From Calendula officinalis (taxonomy: Eukaryota; Streptophyta; Magnoliopsida; Asterales; Asteraceae), in NCBI GenBank assembly GCA_963853835.1, contig OY970834.1:22946365-23010364 (forward strand): 64,000 nucleotides of DNA. Reading direction: 5' to 3'. The translations under genes were made by a program, and so were the position numbers. The notes under the pieces were generated by a model. It made no database searches. It worked only from the letters and a program-made list of their open reading frames with translations, and had not been told where the DNA came from. Of this stretch, positions 48,210 through 59,392 are shown one piece after another; within the stretch, counting starts at the first letter, position 1, and each line of letters begins with the position of its first letter.

Positions 48210-49943
48210 TGTAATAACCAAGCTTCAAAATGATCACTTTAAATATCATTTACAACCTAAGCTTTCAAATCTTACCAAAATACAAGATTTAAGCATAATT
48301 ACCAAAAGAAAAAAAACTATACATGCCACGAACTGACTAACTATACCGGATACAAACCGACTAACAACCCAAAAAGATATACATCAAGATATCACAAAAC
48401 TATACGAAAAGAGAAGCCTTCCCTAGCTTCAAGCAAATCCAACTCCAACTATCTACTCACACTTGCCCTTGCCTTTATCTATACCTGAAAAATGGGGACA
48501 ACTAAACGTGTAAGCTTTAAAGCTTAGTGAGTTCCACAATGTATAATGTTATACTAAATAATTATATAAATCATCATAAATAAACAAACCAATAGTAACG
48601 GGTCAAAGTACCGGGTTAGCATGACAACATCATCAGAAAGCATCACATGATAATACCGGGTCAACAATGATCAAAGTAGAATTCCAGATTTAACAAAGTG
48701 CATCATTCCCTCTTAGGCCATTAGGGAATGAGGCCGATAAAGGTGACCATGGCACCCCTAACCGAGTCCATGATCCAGCTTCACCACCACGGTCCATACC
48801 ACTCCTCCGTCAGTACTCCCGCGTCCACCGCCCGACATATTACACAAAGTAATACTCGAGCCGCCATGGGTCCTCACGAAATGAAATGTCACTCAAGGCA
48901 ATCCACTCAAACGGGTCAAGTAAAACAAGATTTGTCAAAAGGATCTCAATGTTCTAAGCAACCGAATAATAATCAAGGATGTCAAATGATACAAGAACCC
49001 ACCAACTATAGTGCATATAAACATAAATAAATACATATATAACTATTAGTATACACATTACACACAGTGAACTCACCTGGGATTAATCAACCTCAATGTC
49101 AAACCGAGCAATTCCAACGTCACCGATAAACGGAGTTATCACAACCTTCCAATGGTTTACCTAGTATAATCACACATGTTTCAATCAAAATTCTAGCCCA
49201 TAGACATAACTAGAATTGACCCTAATCACCAATTCTCCAAATATGATGATGAACCAAAACCCTAACTATCAATTTATCTATACTTGTACATAATCACATG
49301 CTAAATATAATTCTCCTAACTAGATACTCAGTTATACAAGCATACCATCCCAATTTCAGATTTTTGACCCAATCCCTATACTAGGGTTCATGACCTACCA
49401 ACTCAATACTCAAATTTCTACACATGCATGAAGATAGGGATGATGTTTTACGTTAGATATCAATACAATTGATGAAAATCCTTTGATTTCTAGCCAAGAT
49501 CTGCTCAAGAACACCCAAATTCGACCAAAATCGCCAACACTCGGTGGGAGAAAAGTCTAGAAGTGAAATGAGTAGAAATGGGGAAAAATCCCGATTTTAT
49601 GTCTGATCCGCACAAGATAGCGCCGCTATCCTAGAGATAGCGCCGCTATCTCCACAAACCCGCGCTTTTTAGCGCCGCTATCTCCAAGATAGCATCGCTA
49701 TCTCTTAAATTTTCGCGTTTGCCCATCGCTAAAACGAGTTGCTGTTCTAATTAACACAAGATAGCGCCGCTATCTCCCAAAATGCTGCAATTTTCATCTT
49801 TTTCTTCCTTATACCACTTTTCAATACCCAAAATCACAGATTTCTAGCAATATTTTCAACTACAAACTTTATTATCTTTTCATTTACCAATTATTATCTA
49901 TTTTTAATAATTAAAATACTAAATTTAAAACACGTATGTTAGA
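48210..49943 (-). repeat. Gypsy 3' LTR (1,734 bp)
   Basis: Plus-strand start TGTAATAACC; its other end reads TGTTAGA instead of TGTTACA, a point change in the terminal dinucleotide. Five GATAGCGCCGCTATC-like palindromes at 49616-49774. The open frame at 48728-49030 lies in the LTR and is broken in the partner LTR, so it is not a gene. Confidence 0.9.
49616..49774. promoter_or_regulatory. Cluster of five 15-bp palindromes in Gypsy LTR
   Basis: GATAGCGCCGCTATC at 49616, 49636 and 49760, with variants at about 49669 and 49688. They lie 170-330 bp inside the LTR from its minus-strand start, that is in U3 where promoter and enhancer elements sit. GC-rich islands in AT-rich sequence. Function is inferred from position only. 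Confidence 0.55.
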
Positions 49944-49963
49944 ATTACCTCCTCCTTTTGAGA
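49944..49963 (-). other. Gypsy polypurine tract
   Basis: AAAAGGAGGAGGTAAT on the minus strand directly before the 3' LTR. Confidence 0.75.
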
Positions 49964-49977
49964 ATTTTGTCCCGAAA

Positions 49978-50282
49978 TTAGGTTGACTTGAATAAGAATG
50001 GATACTTCTCAATCATCTCTTCCCTTCTTTCCCACGTGCAATTCGGGCCTTTATGATGCTTCCACTTTACTAACACTAACGGAATTTCTTTATTCTTGAG
50101 ATTGACCGACTTTTGGTTAATTAATTCTTCCGGTTCTTCTACATACTTCAATTTCTCGTTGACCTTGACTTCGGTCAAAGGTACCGTTTCATCATGCTCT
50201 CCAAGACTCTTTCTCAAATAACTAACATGAAACACATTATGAATACCAGTTAACTCTTCCGGTAATTCAAGTCGGTAAGCTA
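49978..50282 (-). pseudogene. Gypsy pol part 4: chromodomain
   Basis: In the frame resumed after 50288 the sequence reads AYRLELPEELTGIHNVFHVS, then a chromodomain of the CR type ending LVKWKHHKGPNCTWERREEM. In chromoviruses this C-terminal integrase domain is thought to guide insertion to heterochromatin. Stop at 49978, 15 bases before the purine tract. Confidence 0.82.
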
Positions 50283-50969
50283 GTTTTCGACCCGTTCAAT
50301 AATCTTAAATGGGCCAATAAATCGAGGGCTCAATTTTCCTTTCTTTCCAAATCTCATAACACCCTTCCATGGCGACACTTTTAACATCACATAATCGTCT
50401 ACCGAAAATTCTATCGGCTTTCGCCTTTTATCAGCATAAGACTTTTGACGATCTTGATCCGTTTTCATTCTTTCTCGAACAATCCGAATTTTATCACTAG
50501 TATCTTGGATCATCTCGGGCCCCACCAACACCTTTTCTCCCACTTCTCGCCAACACAAAGGTGTACGACACTTTCTTCCATATAAAGCTTCATACGGTGC
50601 CATATGAATCGAGGAGTGATAACTATTATTAAATGAAAATTCGGCTAACGACAAATATTTATCCCAACTTCCCCCGAATTCTAGAATACACGACCTAAGC
50701 ATGTCTTCCAAGGTCTGAATCGTTCTCTCAGTTTGCCCGTCGGTCTGCGGATGATAAGCGGTACTAAGAGCTACTTTCGACCCCAACTCTTTTTGCATAC
50801 TTCCCCAAAAATTAGAAGTAAACCGGGAATCCCTATCTGATACAATTCTCAATGGAACACCGTGCCTAGCAATTAACTCATCTAAATATACTTGTGCCCA
50901 TGAATCCATTGGTGCAGATTCTCTCATAGCAAGGAAGTGCGCACTCTTGGTTAAACGATCAACAATCAC
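50280..50969 (-). pseudogene. pol: Gypsy pol part 3: integrase core and C-terminal domain
   Basis: Contains the second and third catalytic residues: Asp45 in IVSDRDSRF and Glu81 in TDGQTERTIQ (D-35-E). The first Asp is lost in a deletion just upstream (near 51010). The GPY-type C-terminal part follows (YVMLKVSPWKGVMRFG, LSPRFIGPFKI). A missing base near 50288 brings a stop after RVEN. Confidence 0.9.
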
Positions 50970-51549
50970 CCAAATACAATCGTGATGACGAGCAGTTCTT
51001 GGAAGTTTCCTCCCACTTCAAAACATGAATGCTAAGTGGTTGTAAACTCCCATAGGGTTTCTGATGCTCAGCTTTAACTTGTGCACAAACATTACATTCT
51101 TGCATAAACTTCCCAATATCCTTCTTCATTCCCGGCCACCAATAATCCACCCTTAAATCATGATACGTTTTATTCATACCCGGATGAATTGAGAACTTTG
51201 AACTATGTGCCTCTCTCAACACATCATTTCTCAATTCTCCAATCTTCGGTATCCATAATCGGTTACTAAAAACTTTTACACCTCGGCCATCTACTTCTAA
51301 ATCTTTCTCATAATTCACCATTCTTTCCTTCTTAATATTTTCGGGTTTTAACGCCTCATCTTGCCACTTCTTAGGATCATCAAGTAAAATAAACTTTAAT
51401 GTAGTGGAGGACATTGCATAACACATACTTGAATGATAAGGTTTACGCCTTAAAGCATCTGCAACTACGTTAGCTTTACCGAGGTGATACAAAATCTCGC
51501 AATTGTAATCTTTTATGAGTTCCATAGCACGTTGTTCTCGCATATTCAA
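50959..51549 (-). pseudogene. pol: Gypsy pol part 2: end of RNase H and integrase zinc finger
   Basis: Begins with the RNase H tail (NMREQRAMELIKDYNCEI, GKANVVADALRRK) and continues into the integrase HHCC finger (HSSKFSIH ... CNVC) and the YWWPGMKKDI motif. After VLKWE it shifts frame, because the stretch that should hold the first catalytic aspartate is missing; the tail after that point is out of frame. Confidence 0.88.
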
Positions 51550-51559
51550 TGATTGTTGG

Positions 51560-53311
51560 CTAAATATATATATTTGAGACTCTTATGATCGTAAAGAGTT
51601 GGAACTTAGTCCCATACAAATAATGCCTCCAAATTTTTAATGCAAACACTACGGCAGATAACTCAAGATCATGAGTTGGATAATTCTTTTCATACTCCTT
51701 CAATTGACGGGATGCATAAGCTATGACTTTTCCTCGCTGCATGAGAACACACCCGATTCCCATTTTTGATGCATCACTATAAACAACAAAGTATTCCTTG
51801 CCCTCGGGTAATGACAAAATGGGAGCATTCATCAAACAGTCTTTCAATATTCTAAAGGCTTTTTCTTGTGCTTCACCCCATTCATACTTCACATCTTTTC
51901 GGATAAGGCTCGTTAGAGGCACGACCAAACGAGAGAAATCTTTAATGAACCGGCGGTAGTAACCTGCGAGACCTAAGAAACATCGGATCTCGGAAGCATT
52001 TCGGGGCACTTCCCAATTCTTAATCGCCTCAATCTTTGAAGGATCGAAAGATATACCTTCACCTGATACCACATGACCAAGGAATTGAACTTGGCGTAAC
52101 CAAAATTCACATTTGGAAAACTTGGCATATAATTTCTCTTTTCGTAGCAGATTAAGGATTTCACGAAGGTGCGAAGCATGATCACTCTCGGATTTAGAAT
52201 ACATTAAGATGTCATCGATAAAAACAATAACCGACTTATCCAACATAGGACGACATACCCGATTCATCATATCCATAAAGGCTGCCGGGGCATTCGTTAG
52301 ACCAAACGGCATAACCAGAAATTCGTAATGCCCATATCTAGTTCGGAATGCAGTTTTAGGTACATCTTCTTTGTACACCTTCAACTGATGATAACCGGAC
52401 CTCAGGTCAATCTTAGAAAAATAACTTGCACCCTGCAATTGATCGAAAAGATCATCAATTCTAGGCAACGGATATTTGTTCTTGATTGTCACTTTGTTAA
52501 GTTCACGATAATCAATACACATCCGCATTGACCCGTCTTTCTTCTTAACGAACAAAACCGGTGCACCCCACGGTGACACACTCGGTTGAATGAACCCTTT
52601 ATCAAGTAATTCTTGCAATTGATTCATAATTTCTTTCATTTCCGCCGGGGCCAAACGATAAGGAGTTTTGGCGATTGGAGCCGCACCCGGCACAAGATCA
52701 ATTCGGAATTCAACTTCTCGATCAGGCGGCAATCCGGGTAAATCCTCGGGAAATACATCCGGAAATTCATTAACAATGGGAACATCTTTTACTGATTTCT
52801 TGACTTCTACCACCGGATTGAGAACATAGGCTAAATAGGAGTAACATCCATGGGACATCAATTTACTAGCCTTCAAGAAAGAGATCACCTTTCTATTCTT
52901 CATTTTACTATCACCATACACATACAAAGGTTCTTCTCCGCCTAACGGAATCTTTATCATCTTCTCATAACACAAAATGCTAGCATGATACTTCGACATC
53001 CAATCCATTCCAATAATAATATCAAAATTTGGCAAGTCTATCAACACTAGATTTACTAGAAAATTATGACCATCTATCTCTAACGAGCAATCCTTATATA
53101 TACGATCGGCTACCAGGGTCTCACTACCCGCAGTATCAACACAAAATGGGTTCAATAAAGGTGATGGAAGCACGGATAACAATTCAGCAAATTTCATTGA
53201 GACGAAAGAATCAGATGCTCCAGAATCAAATAATATAAGAGCGGGTTGGGAATTAACAAGGAATATACCAGAAACAACTTTCGGGTCTTCCCGAGCTTCC
53301 TCCGGGGTCAA
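51560..53311 (-). pseudogene. pol: Gypsy pol part 1: protease, RT, RNase H
   Basis: 583 open codons with no ATG at the start (TTG); it would be part of a gag-pol polyprotein. Aspartic protease DSGA at 29-32, RT from about 190 ([20 protein letters not shown]) with the catalytic FIDD at 364-367, and RNase H FVVYSDAS at 508-515 with ELSA near 550. The frame is lost at about 51590: a missing base before the DHKSLKY-type motif and a (TA) slip just after put the following sequence in another frame. Confidence 0.92.
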
Positions 53312-53327
53312 CTGAAATGCACGGTTT

Positions 53328-54626
53328 CTAGCCTTGGGACCTCCTCCTTTTGACTTGATGCACCCACTCGTGGAGGTTGTTGTACCGAACCTCGACTTTC
53401 AGTAGCTCGATTTGAAGGATTTGGGCATTGACGCATCCTAATCCGCAACCATAACAAACAACATCCTTATTCGGACACCTCGATTTTATGTGACCTTCCT
53501 CATAGCAACCAAAACACTTCACGGGCCCACGATCACTAGTACACCGTCCTCGGTGATTCTTGCCACAAGATTGGCAATCTCGGTTAGCATCCGACTAAAA
53601 TATTTCAAACGGTTAAACAAAATTCATAAAAAAATATATATAACATGATATTTAATTTAACTTCAATCTTACTTGAATAGAGAATGATTGGGATTGGCCA
53701 CGAGGCCGAGATGACCCTTGAGATTGGGTCCGACGGTTAGGAGTAAATCGATTAATACGACCGGAAGGAGACGAAGTAGTTTGCTCTACTTTTTGACGTT
53801 TCGATTCAGGAGTCAACTCCCCACGAAGGCTCAAATCATGCTCCCTTCTTCGAGCATACTCTACTGCCTTAGCAAACGACGGAATATCACGGTTAGTCAC
53901 AAAGTCTTGAATCTCATACCTTAAACCTTCCACAAACATCTGAATTTTCTCAGCTTCGGTCGGAATGTACTTCGTGGCAAACTGAGCCTTTTGATTAAAC
54001 AATGTTTCATACTCATCTACCGATAAAGTTCCTTGTTTAAGTTCTAGGAATTCCTTCTCCAACCTTCTTCTCATATCATTCGGGCAATATTCTTCGAGGA
54101 AACGAGCCTTAAAAGCATCCCATGACATATGATCCTTTTCTTCCTCATCAAGGATCTTGAAGGTGTTGTTCCACCAAGTTAATGCCTTACCGGTAAACAT
54201 GGCGGTGGCATACACGGTTTGATCATCTTTGGCGACACGAGAGATACGAAATACCTTCTCTGTATTTTCAACCCATAACAACGCTTCCACGGGGTTTGTC
54301 ACACTCGAGAATTCCGTGGCCCCACAACTACGGAAAGTTTTGAATGAAACCGAACCCGATTTCTTACTCGGGGATTCATCAACAATGTTCTCCTTCTCCT
54401 TTTCTTTTGACCTTTCCTTCTCTTCACATCTAAATTGTTCGAAGGTTGCCCGGACCATGTCCGCCATCCTATTCATCAACCTTTCCTCCCTTGGAGATAC
54501 CACTTCTTCATCTTCTTCACTATTAGTAGGGTTCGTTGCTTGGGTTCGAGGACCCGAAGGAGTTAATTCAGGGTGCTCCGCACTTCCAGAACCATCATTA
54601 TCATTGTTACTACTTCCTTGATCCAT
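53328..54626 (-). pseudogene. gag: Gypsy gag with a putative intron
   Basis: ATG at 54626 (MDQGSSNND). The retrotransposon gag domain is visible (TWWNNTFKIL, AFKARFLEEYCPNDMRRRLE, EFLELKQGTLSVDEYE, MFVEGLR). Exon 1 ends after the codons for SFSIQ at 53673. A GTAAG donor and TTTTAG acceptor frame a 78-nt intron (53595-53672). Exon 2 continues in phase 0 with a zinc-binding CQSCGKNHRGRC and a CCHC knuckle CFGCYEEGHIKSRC, exactly what should follow. Without splicing the frame ends six codons into the intron. Downstream, near 53440, a frameshift derails the frame, which stops at 53328. Confidence 0.8.
53595..53672 (-). other. Putative 78-nt intron in Gypsy gag
   Basis: GTAAGATTG donor, very AT-rich body, TGAAATATTTTAG acceptor; length divisible by three but with in-frame stops inside. 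Removing it restores gag continuity into the zinc knuckles. Confidence 0.6.
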
Positions 54627-54813
54627 CCCTAGCTGAAATTTATAGAAATACAATGAAGATATTAAATAACACTCACTCTATCACTTACTATTGACCCACT
54701 ACTTACATGTCCAACCTATGGTTTGTATCCGACCTAAGCTCTTAGCCTATACACTATACCATCAATGCCTAAGTTTGAGTCTAGTACCACAATGATACCT
54801 AGTTCACTCAAAC
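54627..54813 (-). other. Gypsy leader between PBS and gag
   Basis: About 190 nt untranslated leader, no distinct element recognised. Confidence 0.6.
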
Positions 54814-54814
54814 C

Positions 54815-54830
54815 AATGCTCTGATACCAT
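54815..54830 (-). other. Gypsy primer-binding site
   Basis: TGGTATCAGAGCATTGG on the minus strand (about 54814-54830), two bases after the 5' LTR; complementary to initiator tRNA-Met. Confidence 0.85.
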
Positions 54831-54832
54831 AT

Positions 54833-56587
54833 TGTAATAACCAAGCTTCAAAATGACCACTTTAAATATCATTTACAACCTAACCTTTCAAATCTTACCA
54901 AAATACAAGATTTAAGCATAATTACCAAAAGAAAAAAAAATATACATGCCACGAACTGACTAACTATACCGGATACAAACCAACTAACAACCCCAAAAAA
55001 ATATACATCAAGTTACCACAAAACTATACCAAAAGAGAAGCCTTCCCTAGCTTCAAGCAAATCCAACTCCAACTATCTACTCACACTTGCCCTTGCCTTT
55101 ATCTATACTTGAAAAATGGGGACAACTAAACGTGTAAGCTTTAAAGCTTAGTGAGTTCCACAACGTATAATGTTATACTAAATAATTATATAAATCATCA
55201 TAAATAAACAAACCAAGAGTAACGGGTCAAAGTACCGGGTTAGCATGACAACATCATCACAAAGCATCACATGATAATAACGGGTCAACAATGATCAAAG
55301 TAGAATTCCAGATTTAACAAAGTGCATCATTCCCTCTTAGGCCATTAGGGAATGAGGCCGATGAAGGTGACCATGGCACCCCTAACCGAGTCCATGATCC
55401 AGCTTCACCACCACGGTCCATACCACTCCTCCGCCAGGTACTCCCGCGTCCACCGCCCGACATATTACACAAAGTAATACTCGAGCCGCCATGGGTCCTC
55501 ACGAAATGAAATGTCACTCAAGGCAATCCACTCAAACGGGTCAAGTAAAACAAGATTTGTCAAAAGGATCTCAATGTTCTAAGAAACCGAATAATAATCA
55601 AGGATGTCAAATGATACAAGAACCCACCAACTATAGTGCATATAAATATAAATATATACATATATAATTATTAGTATACACATTACACATAGTGAACTCA
55701 CCTGGGATTAATCAACCTCAATGTCAAACCGAGCAATTCCAACGTCACCGATAAAGGGAGTTATCACAACCTTCCAATGGTTTACCTTGTATAATCACAC
55801 ATGTTTCAATCAAAATTCTAGCCCATAAACATAACTAGAATTGACCCTAATCACCAATTCTCCAAATATGATGATGAACCAAAACCCTAACTATCAATTT
55901 ATCTATACTTGTACATAACCACATGCTAAATATAATTCTCCTAACTAGATACTCAGTTATACAAGCATACCATCCCAATTTCAGATTTTTAACCCAATCC
56001 CTATACTAGGGTTCATGACCTACCAACTCAATACTCAAATTTCTACACATGCATAAAGATAGGGATGATGTTTTACATTAGATATCAATACAATTGATGA
56101 AAATCCTTTGATTTCTAGCCAAGATCTACTCAAGAACATCCAAATTCGACCAAAATCGCCAACACTCGGTGGGAGAAAAGTCTAGAAGTGAAATGAGCTG
56201 AAATGGGGAAAAATCCCGATTTTATGTCTGATTCGCACAAGTTAGCGCCGCTATCCTTGAGATAGCGCTGCTATCTCCACAAACCCGCGCTTTTTAGCGC
56301 CGCTATCTCCAAGATAGCGTCGCTATCTCTTAAATTTTCGCGTTTGCCCATCGCTAAAACGAGTTGCTGTTCTAATTAACACAAGATAGCGCCGCTATCT
56401 CTAAGTTAGCGCGCTATCTCCCAAAATGCTGCAATTTTCATCTTTTTCTTCCTTATACCACTTTCCAATACCCAAAATCACAGATTTCTAGCATATTTTC
56501 AACTACAAACTTTATTATCTTATCATTTACCAATTATTATCTATTTTTAATAATTAAAAATACTAATTTTAAAACACGTATGTTACA
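54833..56587 (-). repeat. Gypsy 5' LTR (1,755 bp)
   Basis: TGTAATAACC at 54833 to TGTTACA at 56587. Six palindromes at 56241-56418, one more than in the 3' LTR. Confidence 0.9.
56241..56418. promoter_or_regulatory. Cluster of six palindromes in Gypsy 5' LTR
   Basis: Same array as at 49616-49774: starts at 56241, 56261, about 56294, 56313, 56385 and 56405. The last, GTTAGCGCGCTATC, is absent from the other LTR. Confidence 0.55.
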
Positions 56588-56799
56588 CATAAAGAGTTCA
56601 TCTCTCTGACTTTTTTTTACTTCAAAAAATAAAAATATAAAGTTTATGTTGGAATGACAATTCATAGCGAGGATAAATAACAAAATCCCTTAAGGTTTTG
56701 GTTGTTGATTCTACTTGTTAGATGTTTATTTTTGATCCACATTCCTAAATTTTACCTCATTTGCAAATGTGAAATTAGGTCCCAATTATTTTGGGATAA

Positions 56800-57345
56800 A
56801 ACCATAAGCTCCTATCATAAATTTTATTTCAATATAAACAATATTAGCAACACCACAATTGGATTATCCAAGAAAAACAATATTTAGAGATAAAACATAA
56901 ACTTAAATAATATATATAATACATCAGCTTACAACTTTATTAGATGAATGTCCAATCCATTTTAAGGAAAAATGTTTCTTTTGGATGCACCTTAAACTTG
57001 ATTACAATATAAATAATATTAGCAACACCACAATTGGATTATCCAAGAAAAATAATATTTAGAGATAAAACATAAATTTAAACAATAAAGATAATACATA
57101 AGCTTACAACTTTATTAGATGAATGTCTCAATCCATTGTAAGGAAAAATATTTCTTTTGGATGCACCTTAAACTTGATTACAATATAAACAATATTAGCA
57201 ACACCACAATTGGATTAACCAAGAAAAATAATATTTAGAGATAAAACATAAACTTAAACAATAAAGATAATACATAAGCTTACAAATTTATTAGATGAAT
57301 GACTCAATCCATTGTATGCAAAAATATTTCTTTTGGATGCACCTT
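56800..57345. repeat. 178-bp tandem repeat, three units
   Basis: Units contain CTTGATTACAATATAAAC, CACCACAATTGGATTA, AATATTTAGAGATAAAACATAA and end TTTCTTTTGGATGCACCTT (about 56985, 57168, 57345). The paralogous region 44050-44400 has two units. Confidence 0.7.
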
Positions 57346-57641
57346 TAGAGTGTTTAAACTTTTTCAACATGAAAATGAGTATATATAGATTCTAATGTGT
57401 ATGATTTATGACACTTGAAAAGTCCTAATTTATTGAATTTTTTATTATTATCATTATTTAATTAATTTCAAAAATCTTGGTTTTACAATTTAGTGAGTTT
57501 GTTAAATTGTTATTAAAATGAATTTATCACTATAATTATAACTCTTGATTTTAAAACTTTTGAGCTTCTCAATATTTATTAACATAATTTATTTCATATT
57601 ACAATAAAACAATATCAAAATGGATTTCAATTTTTAATAGA

Positions 57642-58504
57642 TGGTAATAAATGCAACTTCATCCATTATTATTATAGATAAAATGAGTTTTTATAGATAA
57701 ATGGAATTATTACATTATTATTAGTTTGTTTATGATAAAACTTTTGATCTTACAATGAATTACTTTATTATTTTTTATAAATGGATTTATTAGATTATTA
57801 TTGGTAAAACTTTTGATCTTACAGTTCATTAATTTATTATTTTTTATAAATGGATTTATTACATTATTAAATGCAAGATAATAAATGCAACTTCAAACTT
57901 GAAACTCAATTTTTTATATATAGATTGAAACTCAATTTTTATATATAGATAATAAACTCAATTTTATAACTTAAAACTCAATTTTTAAGGGTTAAATACG
58001 ACATCAAACATGAAATTTAATTTTTTTATATAGATAATGTAGATATTCAACTATTTTTGCGATTCAGGAGTGCATGGAAATCATTATTTTTATGTTTTTA
58101 AATATTGTTTATTTATGGTAAAATTTTGATCTTACAGTTGATTAATTTATTATTTCTTATAAATGGATGTATTAAATTATTATTATTTTGTTTATGATAA
58201 AACTTTTGATCTAACAATGGATTACTTTATTATTTTTTATAAATGGATTTATTAGATTATTATTGGTAAAACTTTTGATCTTACAATTGATTAATTTATT
58301 ATTTCTTATAAATGATTTTATTACATTATTAAATGCAAGATAATAAATGACCTTCAAGCTTGAAACTCAATTTTTATTTTATTATTATTACAATGGATTA
58401 CTTTATTATTTTTAATAAATGGATTTATTAGATTATTATTATTAATATTAAATGCAAGATAATAAATGCAACTTCAAACTTGAAACTCAATTTTTATATA
58501 CAGA
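57642..58504. repeat. AT-rich Helitron-like repeat units
   Basis: Same unit family as 1995-3605; ends AATTTTTATATACAGA immediately before a subfamily I hairpin end at 58505. Confidence 0.6.
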
Positions 58505-59392
58505 CGAGACAGCATGGCCCCTGCGATGCACGGGCTTCGTTCACAATAATGACTTATTTTAAGTGCATATCATGTACAATTTACTGGTATCACCTGGAAA
58601 ATGTACGAAAAACGTGATCGGTTGCATGTTTACTTTGGTTGCGGGTATTCTACTAACTGAGCGAAGCTATTCCTTATGTATATTGATGTTTAGGGTTTGT
58701 TGTTCTTTATTGAGTCGTATGGATTGTGTATGTTAATTGCAATTATTTCTTTAGCTTGAAATAGATTTCGTATGCATAAATAGACATGTGCAAACTGGAC
58801 CAAGAACCGATCGGATCGCAGAACCGGATCCGACCGAACCGAGCTCCATCGGTTCGGTTCTCGGTTCTAATTTTAAGAAAAATCAGTTCTCGGTTCTGAG
58901 CGGTCCGATTCGGTCAAAAACCGAGAAAAAACTGAAAAGAGTCGAAGAAATTGCCTCAGTTCCCGGTTTAGTTCGGTTCCGACTAATTCTTGGTCCGGTT
59001 CGGTTCGGTTCTGAGCATCATTTGTTCGGTCCTCGGTCCGTCCAAAACCATTATTTTGGTTCGGTTCTGGTTTATTTTTTAATAAATATCTGTCATCGTG
59101 CATTTTTTTATATTTATTGATTTTAATAAATCTATAAAGTTTGTTGCTATGTAATTAATATTTAACCATAATCTAGATATTCAACTATTTTTATGATTCA
59201 GAAATGCATGGACATTATTTTGTTGTGTTTATTAAATATTATTTATGGTAAAACTTTTGATCTTATAATTGATTAATTTATTATTTTTATAAATGGATTT
59301 ATATAATATTATTATTATTATTATTAAATGCATGGTATTAATTACAACTTCAAAGTTGGAACTCGATTTTTATAAAAATGGATGTTCGGGTA
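58505..59392 (-). mobile_element. Helitron-like element, subfamily I, copy C (888 bp)
   Basis: CGAGACAGCATGG at 58505, hairpin at 58517-58534 with one stem mismatch; right end near 59392. Carries the longest GGTTCGG-rich block of the three copies (58790-59075). Confidence 0.6.

Larger units (their letters stand above)
48210..56587 (-). mobile_element. Decayed Tekay-like Gypsy (chromovirus) element, 8.4 kb
   Basis: Two LTRs (48210-49943 and 54833-56587), perfect 5-bp target duplication CATAA (48205-48209 and 56588-56592), tRNA-Met PBS and a purine tract. The order gag, protease, RT, RNase H, integrase, chromodomain on the minus strand is that of Ty3/Gypsy chromoviruses; the chromodomain and motifs fit the Tekay/Del branch. 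At least four frame breaks and a deletion at the integrase active site make it inactive. LTRs differ at roughly 2-3 per 100 bases in the first 400 bp compared by eye, so it is much older than the Copia insertion. Confidence 0.93.
46540..57641 (-). mobile_element. Helitron-like element, subfamily II, copy B, split by Gypsy
   Basis: 46540-48209 and 56593-57641 together align with 42201-44694. The hairpin end is lost at the left; the right end TTTTTAATAGA at 57641 is kept. The 8.4-kb Gypsy element lies between. This copy has three units of the 178-bp repeat against two in copy A. Confidence 0.65.

Noticed and set aside
48728..49030. 100-codon plus-strand frame
   Set aside because: Lies inside the Gypsy LTR and is broken by an indel in the partner LTR (around 55430).
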